From NCBI GenBank assembly GCA_963837425.1, contig CAWINH010000005.1, positions 186,001 to 250,000 on the forward strand: DNA of 64,000 nucleotides, in the 5' to 3' direction. Position 1 is the first letter of the stretch. Each line of letters starts with the position of its first letter. The notes below the pieces were generated by a model. That model did no database searches, was not told the origin of the DNA, and saw only the letters and a program-made list of their open reading frames with translations. The translations under genes and the position numbers were made by a program. Shown one piece after another: positions 16,303 through 24,809 of this stretch. The stretch comes from CAWINH01 sp963837425. Its GTDB lineage: Bacteria; Chloroflexota; Limnocylindria; QHBO01.

Positions 16303-16764
16303 CTAGCCGACGCGAACCACGGTGTAGGAGACCGAACCGGCTGGCGTCTGGACGGTGACGGCGTCGCCCTTCTTGCGCCCCATGAGGGCGGCGCCAACCG
16401 GGGACTCGTTGCTGATGCGGCCCTCGCGCGGGGCTGCCTCGGCCGAGCCGACGATCATGAGCGACTCCTCGCCATCGGTCCCCTTGATGACGACCTTGGA
16501 GCCAATCGCAACCTTGTCGCCGTTGCCGGGGCTGATGACCTCCGCGTTCTTCAGCTGGGCCTCGAGCGTGGCGATCCGGCCCTCCAGGAACGACTGCTCC
16601 TGCTTGGCGTCCTCGTACTCGGCATTCTCGGTGATGTCACCGTCCAGCTTCGCGTCGTGGATGCGCGCCGCGACCCGCGGGCGCTCCGAGGTCACGAGGT
16701 GGACCAGCTCCGCCTTGAGCTTCTCGAGACCCTCGGCGGTGAGGTACACGGTCTTGTTGTTCAT
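16303..16764 (-). CDS. greA: transcription elongation factor GreA
   Basis: 153 residues from ATG 16764. GreA rescues backtracked RNA polymerase by stimulating transcript cleavage. The N-terminal coiled coil carries the acidic tip LDGDITENAEYEDAKQEQ (the D and E pair that holds Mg2+), followed by RIATLEAQLKNAEVI. The C-terminal FKBP-like domain has SNESPVGAALMGRKKGDAV. First gene of greA-lysK-serS, with a consensus promoter and a leader of about 175 nt. Confidence 0.96.
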   Translation of the reverse strand: MNNKTVYLTAEGLEKLKAELVHLVTSERPRVAARIHDAKLDGDITENAEYEDAKQEQSFLEGRIATLEAQLKNAEVISPGNGDKVAIGSKVVIKGTDGEESLMIVGSAEAAPREGRISNESPVGAALMGRKKGDAVTVQTPAGSVSYTVVRVG

Positions 16765-16845
16765 CAGACTCTGGTTGCCTCCCCCTTCAGGTGGGGCTCG
16801 CCGCGCGGTTAACGCCGGCTGATGGCAGGGCGGGATCGGTAACAA

Positions 16846-16860
16846 AAAACGCTCCAGGCG
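16846..16860 (-). promoter_or_regulatory. T6 tract in the greA leader (possible attenuator)
   Basis: The minus strand reads ggagcgttttttgttacc in the middle of the greA 5' leader. Upstream, CAGG...CCTG and GACA...TGTC could pair weakly. It is the only such T run in this GC-rich leader. Termination here is a guess. Confidence 0.3.
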
Positions 16861-16946
16861 ACACCGTGTCCGCGGCGTTCCTGAAGCCGGCCCGGCCAAT
16901 CGATCGGCCCGTCGGCACTCCTCGTGAGTGCATCCGACGCCGCGGA

Positions 16947-16975
16947 ATTGTAGGTCGGGGCTCGGTGGGTGTCAA
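16947..16975 (-). promoter_or_regulatory. consensus sigma70-type promoter of greA-lysK-serS
   Basis: TTGACA (16975-16970), 17 bp, TACAAT (16952-16947) on the minus strand. Both hexamers are near perfect, the strongest promoter seen in the window. Transcription would start near 16940. Confidence 0.85.
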
Positions 16976-17006
16976 AGACGATTGGCAGCGGGATCGTTGT
17001 CTCCGG

Positions 17007-17852
17007 TCACCGGCCGATGGCGACGAGGATCACGATCAATCCTGCAAACAGGAGACGGTACAGGCTGAAGACCGCGACCGATCGTGTCCGCAGCCACGAC
17101 AGCAGGAAACCGATGGCCAGCATGCCGAAGACGACGGCGGCCACGAAGCCGGCGCCGATCGCGAGCCACTCGGTGCCCGTGTGGGTCTCGGTCAGCAGGT
17201 GGCGCGATCCGTAGAGGCCGGCCCCCAGGGTGATGGGCGTGGCGAGCAGGAAGCTGAAGCGGGCCGCCGCCTCGCGCGTGAAGCCGAGCGCCAGGCCGGC
17301 GGTGATCGTGGCGCCCGAGCGGCTGATCCCCGGCAGCAGGGCCACCGACTGGCTGAAGCCGATGACGAGCGCGGAAGGCACGTTGAGCCGATCCAGCTCG
17401 TCGCGGCGTGAACCCAGGCGATCCGCGATCCACAGGCCGGCGGCACCGGCCACCAGGAACCCGGCGATCGCCAGGCGCACCCCTCCCGACTCGCTGTGGA
17501 GCACGCTCGCGATCCAGTCCTCGCCAAGGAAGCCGATGATCGCCGCCGGGACGGTGGCGAGGGCCAGCAGCCAGGCCAGGCGGCGATCCGGGTCGTCACC
17601 GATACGGCGGTCGGCAATGCTCGCCACGAACGCACGGATCAGGCGTGCCCAGTCGCGCCGGAAGTAGAGGAGCAGCGCGACGAGCGTGCCAAGGTGGAGG
17701 AAGACGTCGAAGGCCAGGCTGCTGAGCATCCCCCCGGTCCCGAAGCCGAGGATCCACGGGGCGAGCTCGAGGTGCGCGCTCGAGGAGACGGGGATGAACT
17801 CGGTCAGCCCCTGGAGGATGCCGATCACGATGGCCTGGAGGACGATCTCCAT
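17007..17852 (-). CDS. uppP: undecaprenyl-diphosphatase
   Basis: 281 residues, integral membrane phosphatase (BacA/UppP) that recycles undecaprenyl pyrophosphate for peptidoglycan and other envelope polymers. Signatures: GLTEFIPVSSSAHL near 15-28 (the E-rich motif 1) and PGISRSGATITAGL near 171-184 (catalytic Ser/Arg motif 2). About eight hydrophobic segments. It begins 24 bases after the hppA stop and is probably co-transcribed, pairing two pyrophosphate-releasing membrane enzymes. Confidence 0.97.
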   Translation of the reverse strand: MEIVLQAIVIGILQGLTEFIPVSSSAHLELAPWILGFGTGGMLSSLAFDVFLHLGTLVALLLYFRRDWARLIRAFVASIADRRIGDDPDRRLAWLLALATVPAAIIGFLGEDWIASVLHSESGGVRLAIAGFLVAGAAGLWIADRLGSRRDELDRLNVPSALVIGFSQSVALLPGISRSGATITAGLALGFTREAAARFSFLLATPITLGAGLYGSRHLLTETHTGTEWLAIGAGFVAAVVFGMLAIGFLLSWLRTRSVAVFSLYRLLFAGLIVILVAIGR

Positions 17853-17876
17853 GACGCCGCGGCTCCTTGCGCTCGC

Positions 17877-20069
17877 CTAGCGAATGAAGAGCGGGGCGAG
17901 CACCAGGGTGATCGTCGCCAGCAGCTTCACGAGGACGTGCAGCGATGGGCCCGCCGTGTCCTTGAACGGATCGCCGACCGTGTCGCCCACGACCGCCGCA
18001 GCGTGCGCTTCGGTCCCCTTGCCGATGACGTTGCCGTCTTCATCGGTCAGATGCCCGGCCTCGATGAACTTCTTCGCGTTGTCCCAGGCACCACCGCCGT
18101 TGTTCAGCACCGTGGCCAGCAGCACGCCGGCGATGGTGCCCACCATGAGCAGCCCCGCTACCGCCTGGTAGCCGAGCAGCAGGCCCACCGCGATCGGGGT
18201 CCCGACCGCGACGAGCCCTGGGGCGATCATCTCGCGCAGCGCGCGGCGGGTGGTGATGTCCACGACCCGCGCGTAGTCCGGGCGCTCGCTGTAATCCATG
18301 ATCCCGGGATGCTCGCGGAACTGGCGCCGCACCTCGAAGATGATCGCGCTCGCTGCCCGCCCGACTGCCCGGATGGCGAGGCTGCTGAAGAAGTAGGCGA
18401 GCATGGCGCCGATGAGGGCCGCCACGAAGACGCTCACATCCGCGAGGTTCACCGAGGTGAGCAGCTCGCCGCCGCGGCGCGACTGGATGAGGTTCACCTT
18501 GTCGATATACGCGCTGAAGAGGAGGAACGCCGCGAGGCTGGCGGATGCGATCGCGTAGCCCTTGGTGAGCGCCTTCGTCGTGTTGCCCACCGCGTCGAGG
18601 TGGTCGGTGATCTGGCGGGCCTTCGCCTCGGAGCGGCTGAACTCGGCGATGCCGCCTGCGTTGTCGGTGATGGGGCCGAAGGTGTCCATGGCCAGGATGA
18701 AGGCCGTTGTCATCAGCATCCCCATCGTGGCCACCGCGGTCCCGAAGATGCCGCCGTTGCGCGCGCCGTCGATCCCGGCGAAGGCCTGCTCGCCGAGCCA
18801 GTGGCTCGCGATGAGCGCGATCCCGATCGTGACCGCGGTGACGAAGGTCGTCTCGAAGCCGACCGCCACGCCGCTGATGATGTTCGTGGCCGGGCCGGTC
18901 TTGCTGGCCTCTGCGATCTCCTTGACCGGGCGCCAGCCGCCGGCGGTGTAGTACTGCGTGATGTAGACGAAGACGACGCTCGTCGCGAGTCCCACCAGTC
19001 CGGCGCCGAAGAAGTAGAGCCAGATCGGGAGGCCGCTCGAGGCGTTCGTGCCGCCGGTGTTCATCATCACCGAGGTCGCGATCGCCAGCCCGACCACGGA
19101 CAGGATGGTCGTGACCCAGTAGCCGCGGTTCAGCATGTTCATGGGGTCCTCGTCCTCGCGACCGCCGATGAAGAACATCGCCACGATCGTCGCGAACAGG
19201 CCGAAGGCGCGGACAACGAGCGGGAAGAAGATCCACAACTCCGGATGCGGCCAGCCGCTCGCCTGCGCAAGGCCGTAGACGGCGACCCCCAGGATCATGG
19301 CCCCGATGTTCTCGGCCGCGGTCGACTCGAAGAGGTCCGCGCCGCGGCCGGCGCAGTCGCCGACGTTGTCGCCCACGAGGTCCGCGACGACCCCCGCATT
19401 CCGCGGATCATCCTCCGGGATGCCGGCCTCGATCTTGCCGACGAGGTCCGAGCCCACGTCGGCGGCCTTCGTGTAGATCCCGCCGCCGAGCTGCGCGAAG
19501 AGCGCCACGAAGCTCGCCCCGAAGCCGAATCCGACGATCAGGAAGGGTGCCTGGTCCGGGGTGCTGAAGCCGCCGTAGGCGGCGAAGATGCCCCACACTC
19601 CGAGGAGCGAGAGGGCGACGACCAGGAAGCCCGAGACCGCACCGCCGCGCAGCGCGATCTGCACGGCGCGAACGAGGCTGCTGCGCGCCGCAGCGGCGGT
19701 CCGCAGGTTCGACCTCACGCTGATGTACATCCCGATGATGCCCGAGGCCATCGAGCACGCGGCACCCACCAGAAAGGCGACGCCGGTTCGGATCCCGAGG
19801 CCGAGTCCGTAGACGTCGGTATCGGCCACTCCCTTGCCCTCGACGAGCGCGATCACACCGCCGATGAGCACCGCGGCCCCGAGCGCCAGCAGTGCGATCG
19901 TCTGGTATTGGCGGCGAATGAACGCCACCGCGCCCTCGAAGATCGTGTCGGCGATCTCCTGCATCGCCGGCGTGCCGGTGTCGGCGTGCAGGACCGTCCA
20001 GGCGAGATAGAGGGCGAATGCGATCGCGGCCAGGCCGGCTGCCGGAATCACCCAGATGATGAGCTCCAT
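17877..20069 (-). CDS. hppA: K+-independent H+-translocating membrane pyrophosphatase
   Basis: 730 residues from ATG 20069 (GGAGG 4 bases ahead), with about 16 membrane segments. Hydrolyses cytoplasmic pyrophosphate and pumps protons. Substrate loops: AADVGSDLVGKIE, EDDPRNAGVVADLVGDN, GDNVGDCAGRGADLFES, and the C-terminal DTVGDPFKDTAGP. In the K+-dependence motif it reads GNTTKALTKGYA. Lys at this place (Ala in K+-dependent enzymes) marks the K+-independent class. Upstream extension to 20228 is open but not family-like. Confidence 0.97.
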   Translation of the reverse strand: MELIIWVIPAAGLAAIAFALYLAWTVLHADTGTPAMQEIADTIFEGAVAFIRRQYQTIALLALGAAVLIGGVIALVEGKGVADTDVYGLGLGIRTGVAFLVGAACSMASGIIGMYISVRSNLRTAAAARSSLVRAVQIALRGGAVSGFLVVALSLLGVWGIFAAYGGFSTPDQAPFLIVGFGFGASFVALFAQLGGGIYTKAADVGSDLVGKIEAGIPEDDPRNAGVVADLVGDNVGDCAGRGADLFESTAAENIGAMILGVAVYGLAQASGWPHPELWIFFPLVVRAFGLFATIVAMFFIGGREDEDPMNMLNRGYWVTTILSVVGLAIATSVMMNTGGTNASSGLPIWLYFFGAGLVGLATSVVFVYITQYYTAGGWRPVKEIAEASKTGPATNIISGVAVGFETTFVTAVTIGIALIASHWLGEQAFAGIDGARNGGIFGTAVATMGMLMTTAFILAMDTFGPITDNAGGIAEFSRSEAKARQITDHLDAVGNTTKALTKGYAIASASLAAFLLFSAYIDKVNLIQSRRGGELLTSVNLADVSVFVAALIGAMLAYFFSSLAIRAVGRAASAIIFEVRRQFREHPGIMDYSERPDYARVVDITTRRALREMIAPGLVAVGTPIAVGLLLGYQAVAGLLMVGTIAGVLLATVLNNGGGAWDNAKKFIEAGHLTDEDGNVIGKGTEAHAAAVVGDTVGDPFKDTAGPSLHVLVKLLATITLVLAPLFIR

Positions 20070-20229
20070 GAGTCCTCCGATGTCGGCCGTCAGGCGTGGC
20101 CGCTGCCCTTCCCGAGCGTCGGTGCAGCGGAGCGGTCCCTTACATGGAAACGCCGGCGGAACGCGCGTTGGGCACCCGCCAGCGAGGCCGCCGTATGGTA
20201 GCCCGCGCCATCCGGCGGGGTCAACCAAC

Positions 20230-20874
20230 TCACCCCGGCGGGCTGGCGTTCACGCGGCGGATCGTGGAGCGTCCGTCGGCGAAGGTGACGATGCTGTAGC
20301 CGGCCGGGTCGGCGGTGACCGCCCGGCGATACTCGGCGAGGTCGATACCGAGGAGCGCGGCGATGCGCAGGCGGATGACGTGATTGTGTGAGACGGCGAG
20401 CGCGCAGCGTTCGCGGCCGCCGTCCAACCACGAATCGATCGACTCGAAGACTGGAAAGGCGCGGGCCGCGACGTCTATTCCCGACTCGCCGTGCGGGCAC
20501 CGGGTGCGGTAGGGATCCCGCTCCCAGGCGGCACGCAGCTCCGGGTCCCGCCGCGCGCACTCCTCCTCGCTGAGGCCGTCCCAGTCCCCGTAGTCGATCT
20601 CGAGCAGCGCCGGCGTTACCTCGGTGCGCTCCACCTCCCGGCCGAGCCCGGCCGCGGCGAGCCCGAGCGTCTCGCGGCAGCGCCGCGCGGGGCTGCTGAT
20701 GAGACGGATCTCGTTGTGCCCCAGCCCTTCGAGCTCGGCGGCCAGCGCTCGCCCGAGCCGCACGGCGAGCTCCTCGCCGCCACCTGTCAGCGGAGGGTCC
20801 GCGCGCTGGCCGAGGTTGTGCCCCGACTCGCTCGAGGCGGTCGTCGCGTGGCGGATGAGGATGAGGCTGCCCAT
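20230..20874 (-). CDS. histidine phosphatase (phosphoglycerate mutase-like) family protein
   Basis: 214 residues. RHG-type motif LILIRHATTASSESGH at the N-terminus, ISSPARRCRET, EIDYGDWDGLSEEE and the second His in AVSHNHVIRLRIAALLG. These give the branch-1 phosphatase fold with an SHN in place of the usual SHG. The substrate cannot be predicted; cytoplasmic. TAGACT lies 8 bases before the ATG, so probably leaderless. It is divergent from lepB. Confidence 0.88.
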   Translation of the reverse strand: MGSLILIRHATTASSESGHNLGQRADPPLTGGGEELAVRLGRALAAELEGLGHNEIRLISSPARRCRETLGLAAAGLGREVERTEVTPALLEIDYGDWDGLSEEECARRDPELRAAWERDPYRTRCPHGESGIDVAARAFPVFESIDSWLDGGRERCALAVSHNHVIRLRIAALLGIDLAEYRRAVTADPAGYSIVTFADGRSTIRRVNASPPG

Positions 20875-20882
20875 CGCTCCCG

Positions 20883-20888
20883 AGTCTA
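20883..20888 (-). promoter_or_regulatory. leaderless -10 of the histidine phosphatase
   Basis: TAGACT, 8 nt, ATG 20874 on the minus strand. The opposite strand carries TATGCT (20906-20911), the likely -10 of lepB. Confidence 0.6.
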
Positions 20889-20949
20889 GGAGTCCGGTGG
20901 TGCGCTATGCTACGCGCCGCCCGCCCAGCCATCCCCCATCGGAGCGTCC

Positions 20950-21699
20950 ATGACCTACGCCCCTGAGCAGCCGAGCGGCGATGCCGCGCCCGTCGAGGAG
21001 GGCGGCTCGCGCCGCAACCTCGGCTGTCTGCTCGAGATCGTGGAGACGCTGGTCCTGACCCTCATCATCTACCTGCTGATCCACAACTTCATCGCGCAGC
21101 CGTTCGAGGTCGAGCAGACCTCGATGGAGCCCACGATCTACCAGCACGAGTACGTGCTCGTCGACAAGATCACCCCGCGCTTCGACGACTTCCATCGCGG
21201 CGACATCATCGTCTTCGACCCGCCGCCAGGCTATGAGCAGGGCGGGGTGCCATTCATCAAGCGGGTCATCGGCGTGCCCGGCGACACCGTCAGCCTTCGC
21301 AACGGGAGCGTCTACGTGGCACCCGCCGGCGGATCCCCGGTCAAGCTCGACGAGCCGTACGTGGACACGAACGCCGACGGGACACGCCAGGCGACGAAGC
21401 CCAAGGACATCGAGGGGACGGACTCCTGGACCGTGCCGGCCGGCATGTACTTCGTGCTCGGCGACCACCGCGACATCAGCCAGGACTCGCGCTTCTTCGG
21501 ACCAATCAGCCGCGACCTGATCCTGGGCCGCGCGTGGCTGCGCTACTTCCCTCTGGATAGGATTGGCATCTTCGGGCGCCCGACCTACGCGGGCCTCGAT
21601 GCGCAGACCGGCGCCGGCGCCCCGAAGGCCGATGGCGCGCTCGCCTACCCGGCGCTCGGCTCCTCGGCCACCACCCAGCCGTCGATCGCCCTGCCGTAG
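20950..21699 (+). CDS. lepB: signal peptidase I
   Basis: 249 residues. One N-terminal membrane anchor (LVLTLIIYLLIHNFIA, about 34-49). Catalytic Ser58 in EQTSMEPT and Lys104 in FIKRVIGVPGD, then GDHRDISQDSRFFGPI. Cleaves signal peptides on the outer side of the membrane. The last about 30 residues are Ala/Pro/Thr-rich, and their codons overlap the end of ndk on the other strand by 55 bases. TATGCT (20906-20911) is the likely -10, about 38 bases upstream. Confidence 0.95.
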   Translation: MTYAPEQPSGDAAPVEEGGSRRNLGCLLEIVETLVLTLIIYLLIHNFIAQPFEVEQTSMEPTIYQHEYVLVDKITPRFDDFHRGDIIVFDPPPGYEQGGVPFIKRVIGVPGDTVSLRNGSVYVAPAGGSPVKLDEPYVDTNADGTRQATKPKDIEGTDSWTVPAGMYFVLGDHRDISQDSRFFGPISRDLILGRAWLRYFPLDRIGIFGRPTYAGLDAQTGAGAPKADGALAYPALGSSATTQPSIALP

Positions 21700-22112
21700 T
21701 CGAGCAGCGCGCCGGGGGCGAACCAGAGTTGCAGCTCGGATTCCGCGGTCTCGGGCGCATCCGAGGCGTGGATCAGGTTCCGGAGCCCACTGATGCCGAG
21801 GTCGCCACGGATCGTGCCCGCCTGCGCCTCGTTCGGCAGCGTCGCGCCCACCATGCGCCGCACGGTGGCGATCGCGTCCGGCCCCTCGAGCGCGGCCGCC
21901 ACGACCGGGCCCGAGGTGATGAACTCCACGAGTCCGGCGTAGAAGTGCTTGCCCGCGTGGACCGCGTAGTGCTCCTCGGCCATCGCGCGCGGCACGCCGA
22001 GCATCCGCAGCCCCACGACCTTCAGACCCTTGCGCTCGAAGCGGCCGAGGATCTCCCCGATGAGCGCGCGCTGCACACCATCCGGCTTCACGAGGACGAG
22101 GGTGCGTTCCAT
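21645..22112 (-). CDS. ndk: nucleoside diphosphate kinase
   Basis: 155 residues from ATG 22112. Balances NTP pools by phosphate transfer through the active-site His in RNLIHASDAPETAESE. N-terminal TLVLVKPDGVQRALIGEIL and HAGKHFYAGLVEFITSGPVV are standard. The C-terminus runs about 18 residues past the usual end and overlaps lepB tail to tail. It follows a TPR-like gene by 25 bases in the 24.7-21.6 kb operon. Confidence 0.95.
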   Translation of the reverse strand: MERTLVLVKPDGVQRALIGEILGRFERKGLKVVGLRMLGVPRAMAEEHYAVHAGKHFYAGLVEFITSGPVVAAALEGPDAIATVRRMVGATLPNEAQAGTIRGDLGISGLRNLIHASDAPETAESELQLWFAPGALLDYGRAIDGWVVAEEPSAG

Positions 22113-22137
22113 CTGCGGGCGGCCCTTCCGTGGGGAC

Positions 22138-22902
22138 TCAGGCTCGCGCGGCCCGGTCGTAGGCGTCCGACGCATCGGCCGTGCGGCCGGCGGCGCGAAG
22201 GAGGTCGCCGTAGAGTACCAGACGGTCGGCGGCCCCCTCCCCTGAGAGCGTAGGCTCGAGCAGGCTGACGCCCTCGGGAGCGATCCGCGGATCGAGACGC
22301 AAGGCCAGCCCCAGCTGGCGATCGCCCTCCTCGAGATGACCGGCGCCATAGGCCAGGCGGGCCGATTCGACGCGGGCGTGCGCTGCCGCCGTCCGTTCCG
22401 GCGACGGCGTGATCAACGGCTCGACGCCGATTCCCACGGCAGCGGGCGGCACGCGGCGCTGCGCGGCCCGCAGCGATGGCGGCAGCGGCCATGGCAGCCG
22501 CGACGGCACTCCGCCTCGCAGCCGCCAGGCCTCGTCGACGCCGACCGCGCCGACGACCCGCTCCATGAGCGAGGTGGCGCGCTGTCCGTCGCCGGCAGCG
22601 GCCAGCGACTCCGCCTCGATGAGCATGACGATCGGGCGTCGCCGCTCGATGGACCCTGCACGAATCGCGGCGATCACCGCCCCCGCGGCGTGGACGCGGC
22701 CCTGCCGCCACAGGGCCTCCGCGAGGAGGGAGCGTGCGACATCGATCTCGTCGTTCGCGGTGCGGCCCGATGCCTCGAGGCGGGCGATGTGCCGACGGAG
22801 CACTCCTTCGGCGACGGTCGGCAGCGCCGATGCGAGCTGGGAGCGCGCGAGCGACAGCTCGTCGGGAAGGAGGTCCACGAAGACCTCGGGCGTGTCGCTC
22901 AT
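22138..22902 (-). CDS. hypothetical helical-repeat (TPR-like) protein
   Basis: 254 residues from ATG 22902, overlapping the stop of the M16 peptidase (ATGA at 22899-22902). Helical pairs such as RSLLAEALWRQGRVHAAGAVIAAI, shortened to LLAEALWRQGRVHAAGAV, and LVLYGDLLRAAGRTADASDAY resemble tetratricopeptide repeats. A middle Pro-rich part (SRLPWPLPPSLRAAQRRVPP) separates two helical halves. No signal peptide. A scaffold role for the neighbouring peptidase is only a guess. Confidence 0.75.
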   Translation of the reverse strand: MSDTPEVFVDLLPDELSLARSQLASALPTVAEGVLRRHIARLEASGRTANDEIDVARSLLAEALWRQGRVHAAGAVIAAIRAGSIERRRPIVMLIEAESLAAAGDGQRATSLMERVVGAVGVDEAWRLRGGVPSRLPWPLPPSLRAAQRRVPPAAVGIGVEPLITPSPERTAAAHARVESARLAYGAGHLEEGDRQLGLALRLDPRIAPEGVSLLEPTLSGEGAADRLVLYGDLLRAAGRTADASDAYDRAARA

Positions 22903-24233
22903 ACGGGGAGCAGGCGCTCGAAGCGCCGCCGTGACCGAAATGGACCGAGGACCGCCAGCCGGGCAAGGTCCGGCCGCACGTAGCGCCGCGCAACGTCGAG
23001 CAGGTCGTCCGCGGAGACAGCCTCGAGGTTCGCAAGCACCTCCTCGACGCTGAGGATCCGCGGCAGCAGGCTCTCCCCGGTACCGAGCCAGGCGGCGACC
23101 GCTCCGGTCTCCTCCATGCGGAGCTGGAGCCGGCCGCGCGTGTAGGCCCGCGCACGCTCGAGCTCGGCGTCGCCGACCCGCTCCTGGACCACGCGATCGA
23201 GCTGGTCGAGGATGGCGCCGACGACGCGGTCGGCCTGGTCCGGATCGAAGCCGGCATGGACCCCAAAGACGCCGCAGTCGGAGTAGGTGGAGCCGAACGT
23301 CGAAACGTCGTAGGCGAGCGACCGTTTCTCGCGAAGCTCGAGGAAGAGTCGGCTGCTCATCCCGTCGCCGAGCAGCGCGCCGAGCAGCTCGAGAGCCCAA
23401 CGGTCGGGATGATCCCGGGGGACGCCCGGCATCCCCAGGCACAGGTTGCCCTGCGATAGCTCCCGCCGGGCCACCCGCACGGTTCCCGGGCGCGCGGGAA
23501 CCGGGGCCCGAATGACCGGCCGGGGGGCGGCCCCGCCGACCTCATCGCGAGGCCCCGCGTCGGCGAACCACGATTCGGCGACCCCGACGACCGCCCGATG
23601 GGTCGTGTTGCCGGCGACCGCCAGGACAAGGTGCTCCGGCCCGTACCATCGGCTCCAGTGCCCGAGCACCTGCTCGTGCGTCGCACGCCGCACGGAGCGC
23701 GGCGTGCCGGCGATCTCCCGCCCGAGCGGGTGGTCGGCGAACAGCATGTCGTCGAACAGGCTGAAGACGTGATCCCCCGGGGAGTCGATGTACATCCGGA
23801 TCTCGTCGACGATGACCGGCTTCTCCGCCACGAGGTCCGCGTGCCGCAGCAGCGGGCGCAGGACGAGCTCCGAGACGACGTGGAGGGCGCTGCCCATTGT
23901 CTCGGCGGGGGTCTTCGCCGAGTAGACCGTCAGCTCACGGTCGGTGGCCGCGTTCAGCGTTCCGCCGCAGCCCTCCACGGCCTCGGAGAGGCCCCCCGGA
24001 TCGGGGTGATCGCGCGTCCCCTTGAAGACGAGGTGCTCGAGCATATGGCTCAGCCCGGCGTGCGGCGCCTCCTCGTAGCGCGAGCCGACGCCCACGAACA
24101 CGCCCACCGCCACCGACCGTGAGGCGGGCATCGGCTGAGTCACGACCCGGAGGCCGTTGTCGAGCACGCTGCGCGTGAACGCCGTCGGGCTGCTCGACGG
24201 GCGGGAACGGCCGGCGGCCAGGCCGCTGGTCAC
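22899..24233 (-). CDS. M16 family zinc metallopeptidase (processing-peptidase-like)
   Basis: 444 residues. Inverted zinc motif HMLEHLVFKGT near 63-73 (HxxEH) with the third ligand Glu in VIVDEIRMYID about 80 residues later. The C-terminal half has the substrate-binding RSLAYDV region. It resembles single-chain bacterial M16B peptidases related to mitochondrial processing peptidase beta. No signal peptide, so probably cytoplasmic. It starts directly after the 155-residue hypothetical gene (0-base gap) and overlaps the next gene, so four genes form one operon ending in ndk. Confidence 0.94.
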   Translation of the reverse strand: MTSGLAAGRSRPSSSPTAFTRSVLDNGLRVVTQPMPASRSVAVGVFVGVGSRYEEAPHAGLSHMLEHLVFKGTRDHPDPGGLSEAVEGCGGTLNAATDRELTVYSAKTPAETMGSALHVVSELVLRPLLRHADLVAEKPVIVDEIRMYIDSPGDHVFSLFDDMLFADHPLGREIAGTPRSVRRATHEQVLGHWSRWYGPEHLVLAVAGNTTHRAVVGVAESWFADAGPRDEVGGAAPRPVIRAPVPARPGTVRVARRELSQGNLCLGMPGVPRDHPDRWALELLGALLGDGMSSRLFLELREKRSLAYDVSTFGSTYSDCGVFGVHAGFDPDQADRVVGAILDQLDRVVQERVGDAELERARAYTRGRLQLRMEETGAVAAWLGTGESLLPRILSVEEVLANLEAVSADDLLDVARRYVRPDLARLAVLGPFRSRRRFERLLPV

Positions 24234-24701
24234 CTAGTCGTCCTCGTCCTCGTCCCCCGCCTCGGGCGACATCATGAGCTCCATCTGGATGAATCGCAGG
24301 TCGCGGGCCAGCTCTTCCGCGTTGCGCGGCAGCGGCCGGGCCGGCTGCGCCTCCTCGTTGCCAGCGTGTCGCGGTCCTGCCGCGGCGAACTCCAGCACGA
24401 CCCGCTCGTTCCCGATGACGAGGGTGTAGATGAGCAGCTGCTCGCGGGTCGTGTCGAACTGCAGGTAGTCGAACGAGTCGAGGTTGAGGCAGATCGAGAG
24501 CGGCGTGAAGTAGCTCGCGATTTCGGGATGGTCGACGACGATCCGCTCGACCCAGCCGGTGCCGGAACTCGCGACCTGGTTGTCGCGGTAGTAGCTGTAG
24601 GTGACCGTCTGCTTCAAGAGCGGGCGCAGGACGTTGTAGACGTCGCTCTTGTTGGTGACGACACCGGTATTGATATAGAGCTTGGCTCGCGCCTCGGACA
24701 T
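24234..24701 (-). CDS. conserved-looking hypothetical protein, 155 residues
   Basis: ATG 24701 (MSEARAKLYINTGVVTNKSD). It has a folded core (VYNVLRPLLKQTVTYSYYRD, FTPLSICLNLDSFDYLQFD, LLIYTLVIGNERVVLEF) and an acidic tail (EAGDEDEDD). The core reads like an alpha/beta domain with a Tyr-rich centre. I do not recognise a family. First gene of the operon with the M16 peptidase; a TGCTAGACT promoter lies about 38 bases upstream. Confidence 0.8.
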   Translation of the reverse strand: MSEARAKLYINTGVVTNKSDVYNVLRPLLKQTVTYSYYRDNQVASSGTGWVERIVVDHPEIASYFTPLSICLNLDSFDYLQFDTTREQLLIYTLVIGNERVVLEFAAAGPRHAGNEEAQPARPLPRNAEELARDLRFIQMELMMSPEAGDEDEDD

Positions 24702-24738
24702 CGTCTCCACGCGCTCAGGCCTGTGGGGATCGGCGGCG

Positions 24739-24744
24739 AGTCTA
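24739..24744 (-). promoter_or_regulatory. extended -10 promoter of the M16-ndk operon
   Basis: TGCTAGACT on the minus strand, with the hexamer 37 bases before ATG 24701. Divergent from the coaX promoter. Confidence 0.6.
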
Positions 24745-24797
24745 GCACCGCGTCCGCCCGGCCCGTGGCGGGTCTCGGAACCGGCCGAACCGACTGC

Positions 24798-24803
24798 TAG
24801 GAT
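24798..24803 (+). promoter_or_regulatory. extended -10 promoter of coaX, leaderless
   Basis: TGCTAGGAT, then 6 nt, then GTG 24810. The transcript would begin at or within a base or two of the start codon. Confidence 0.7.
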
Positions 24804-24809
24804 TGCCGC

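Noticed and set aside
17496..20201. 901-codon open frame on the plus strand opposite hppA
   Set aside because: It lies fully antisense to hppA and uppP, is Glu/Asp/Arg/His-rich and has no recognisable domain. Long antisense frames are expected in DNA this GC-rich.
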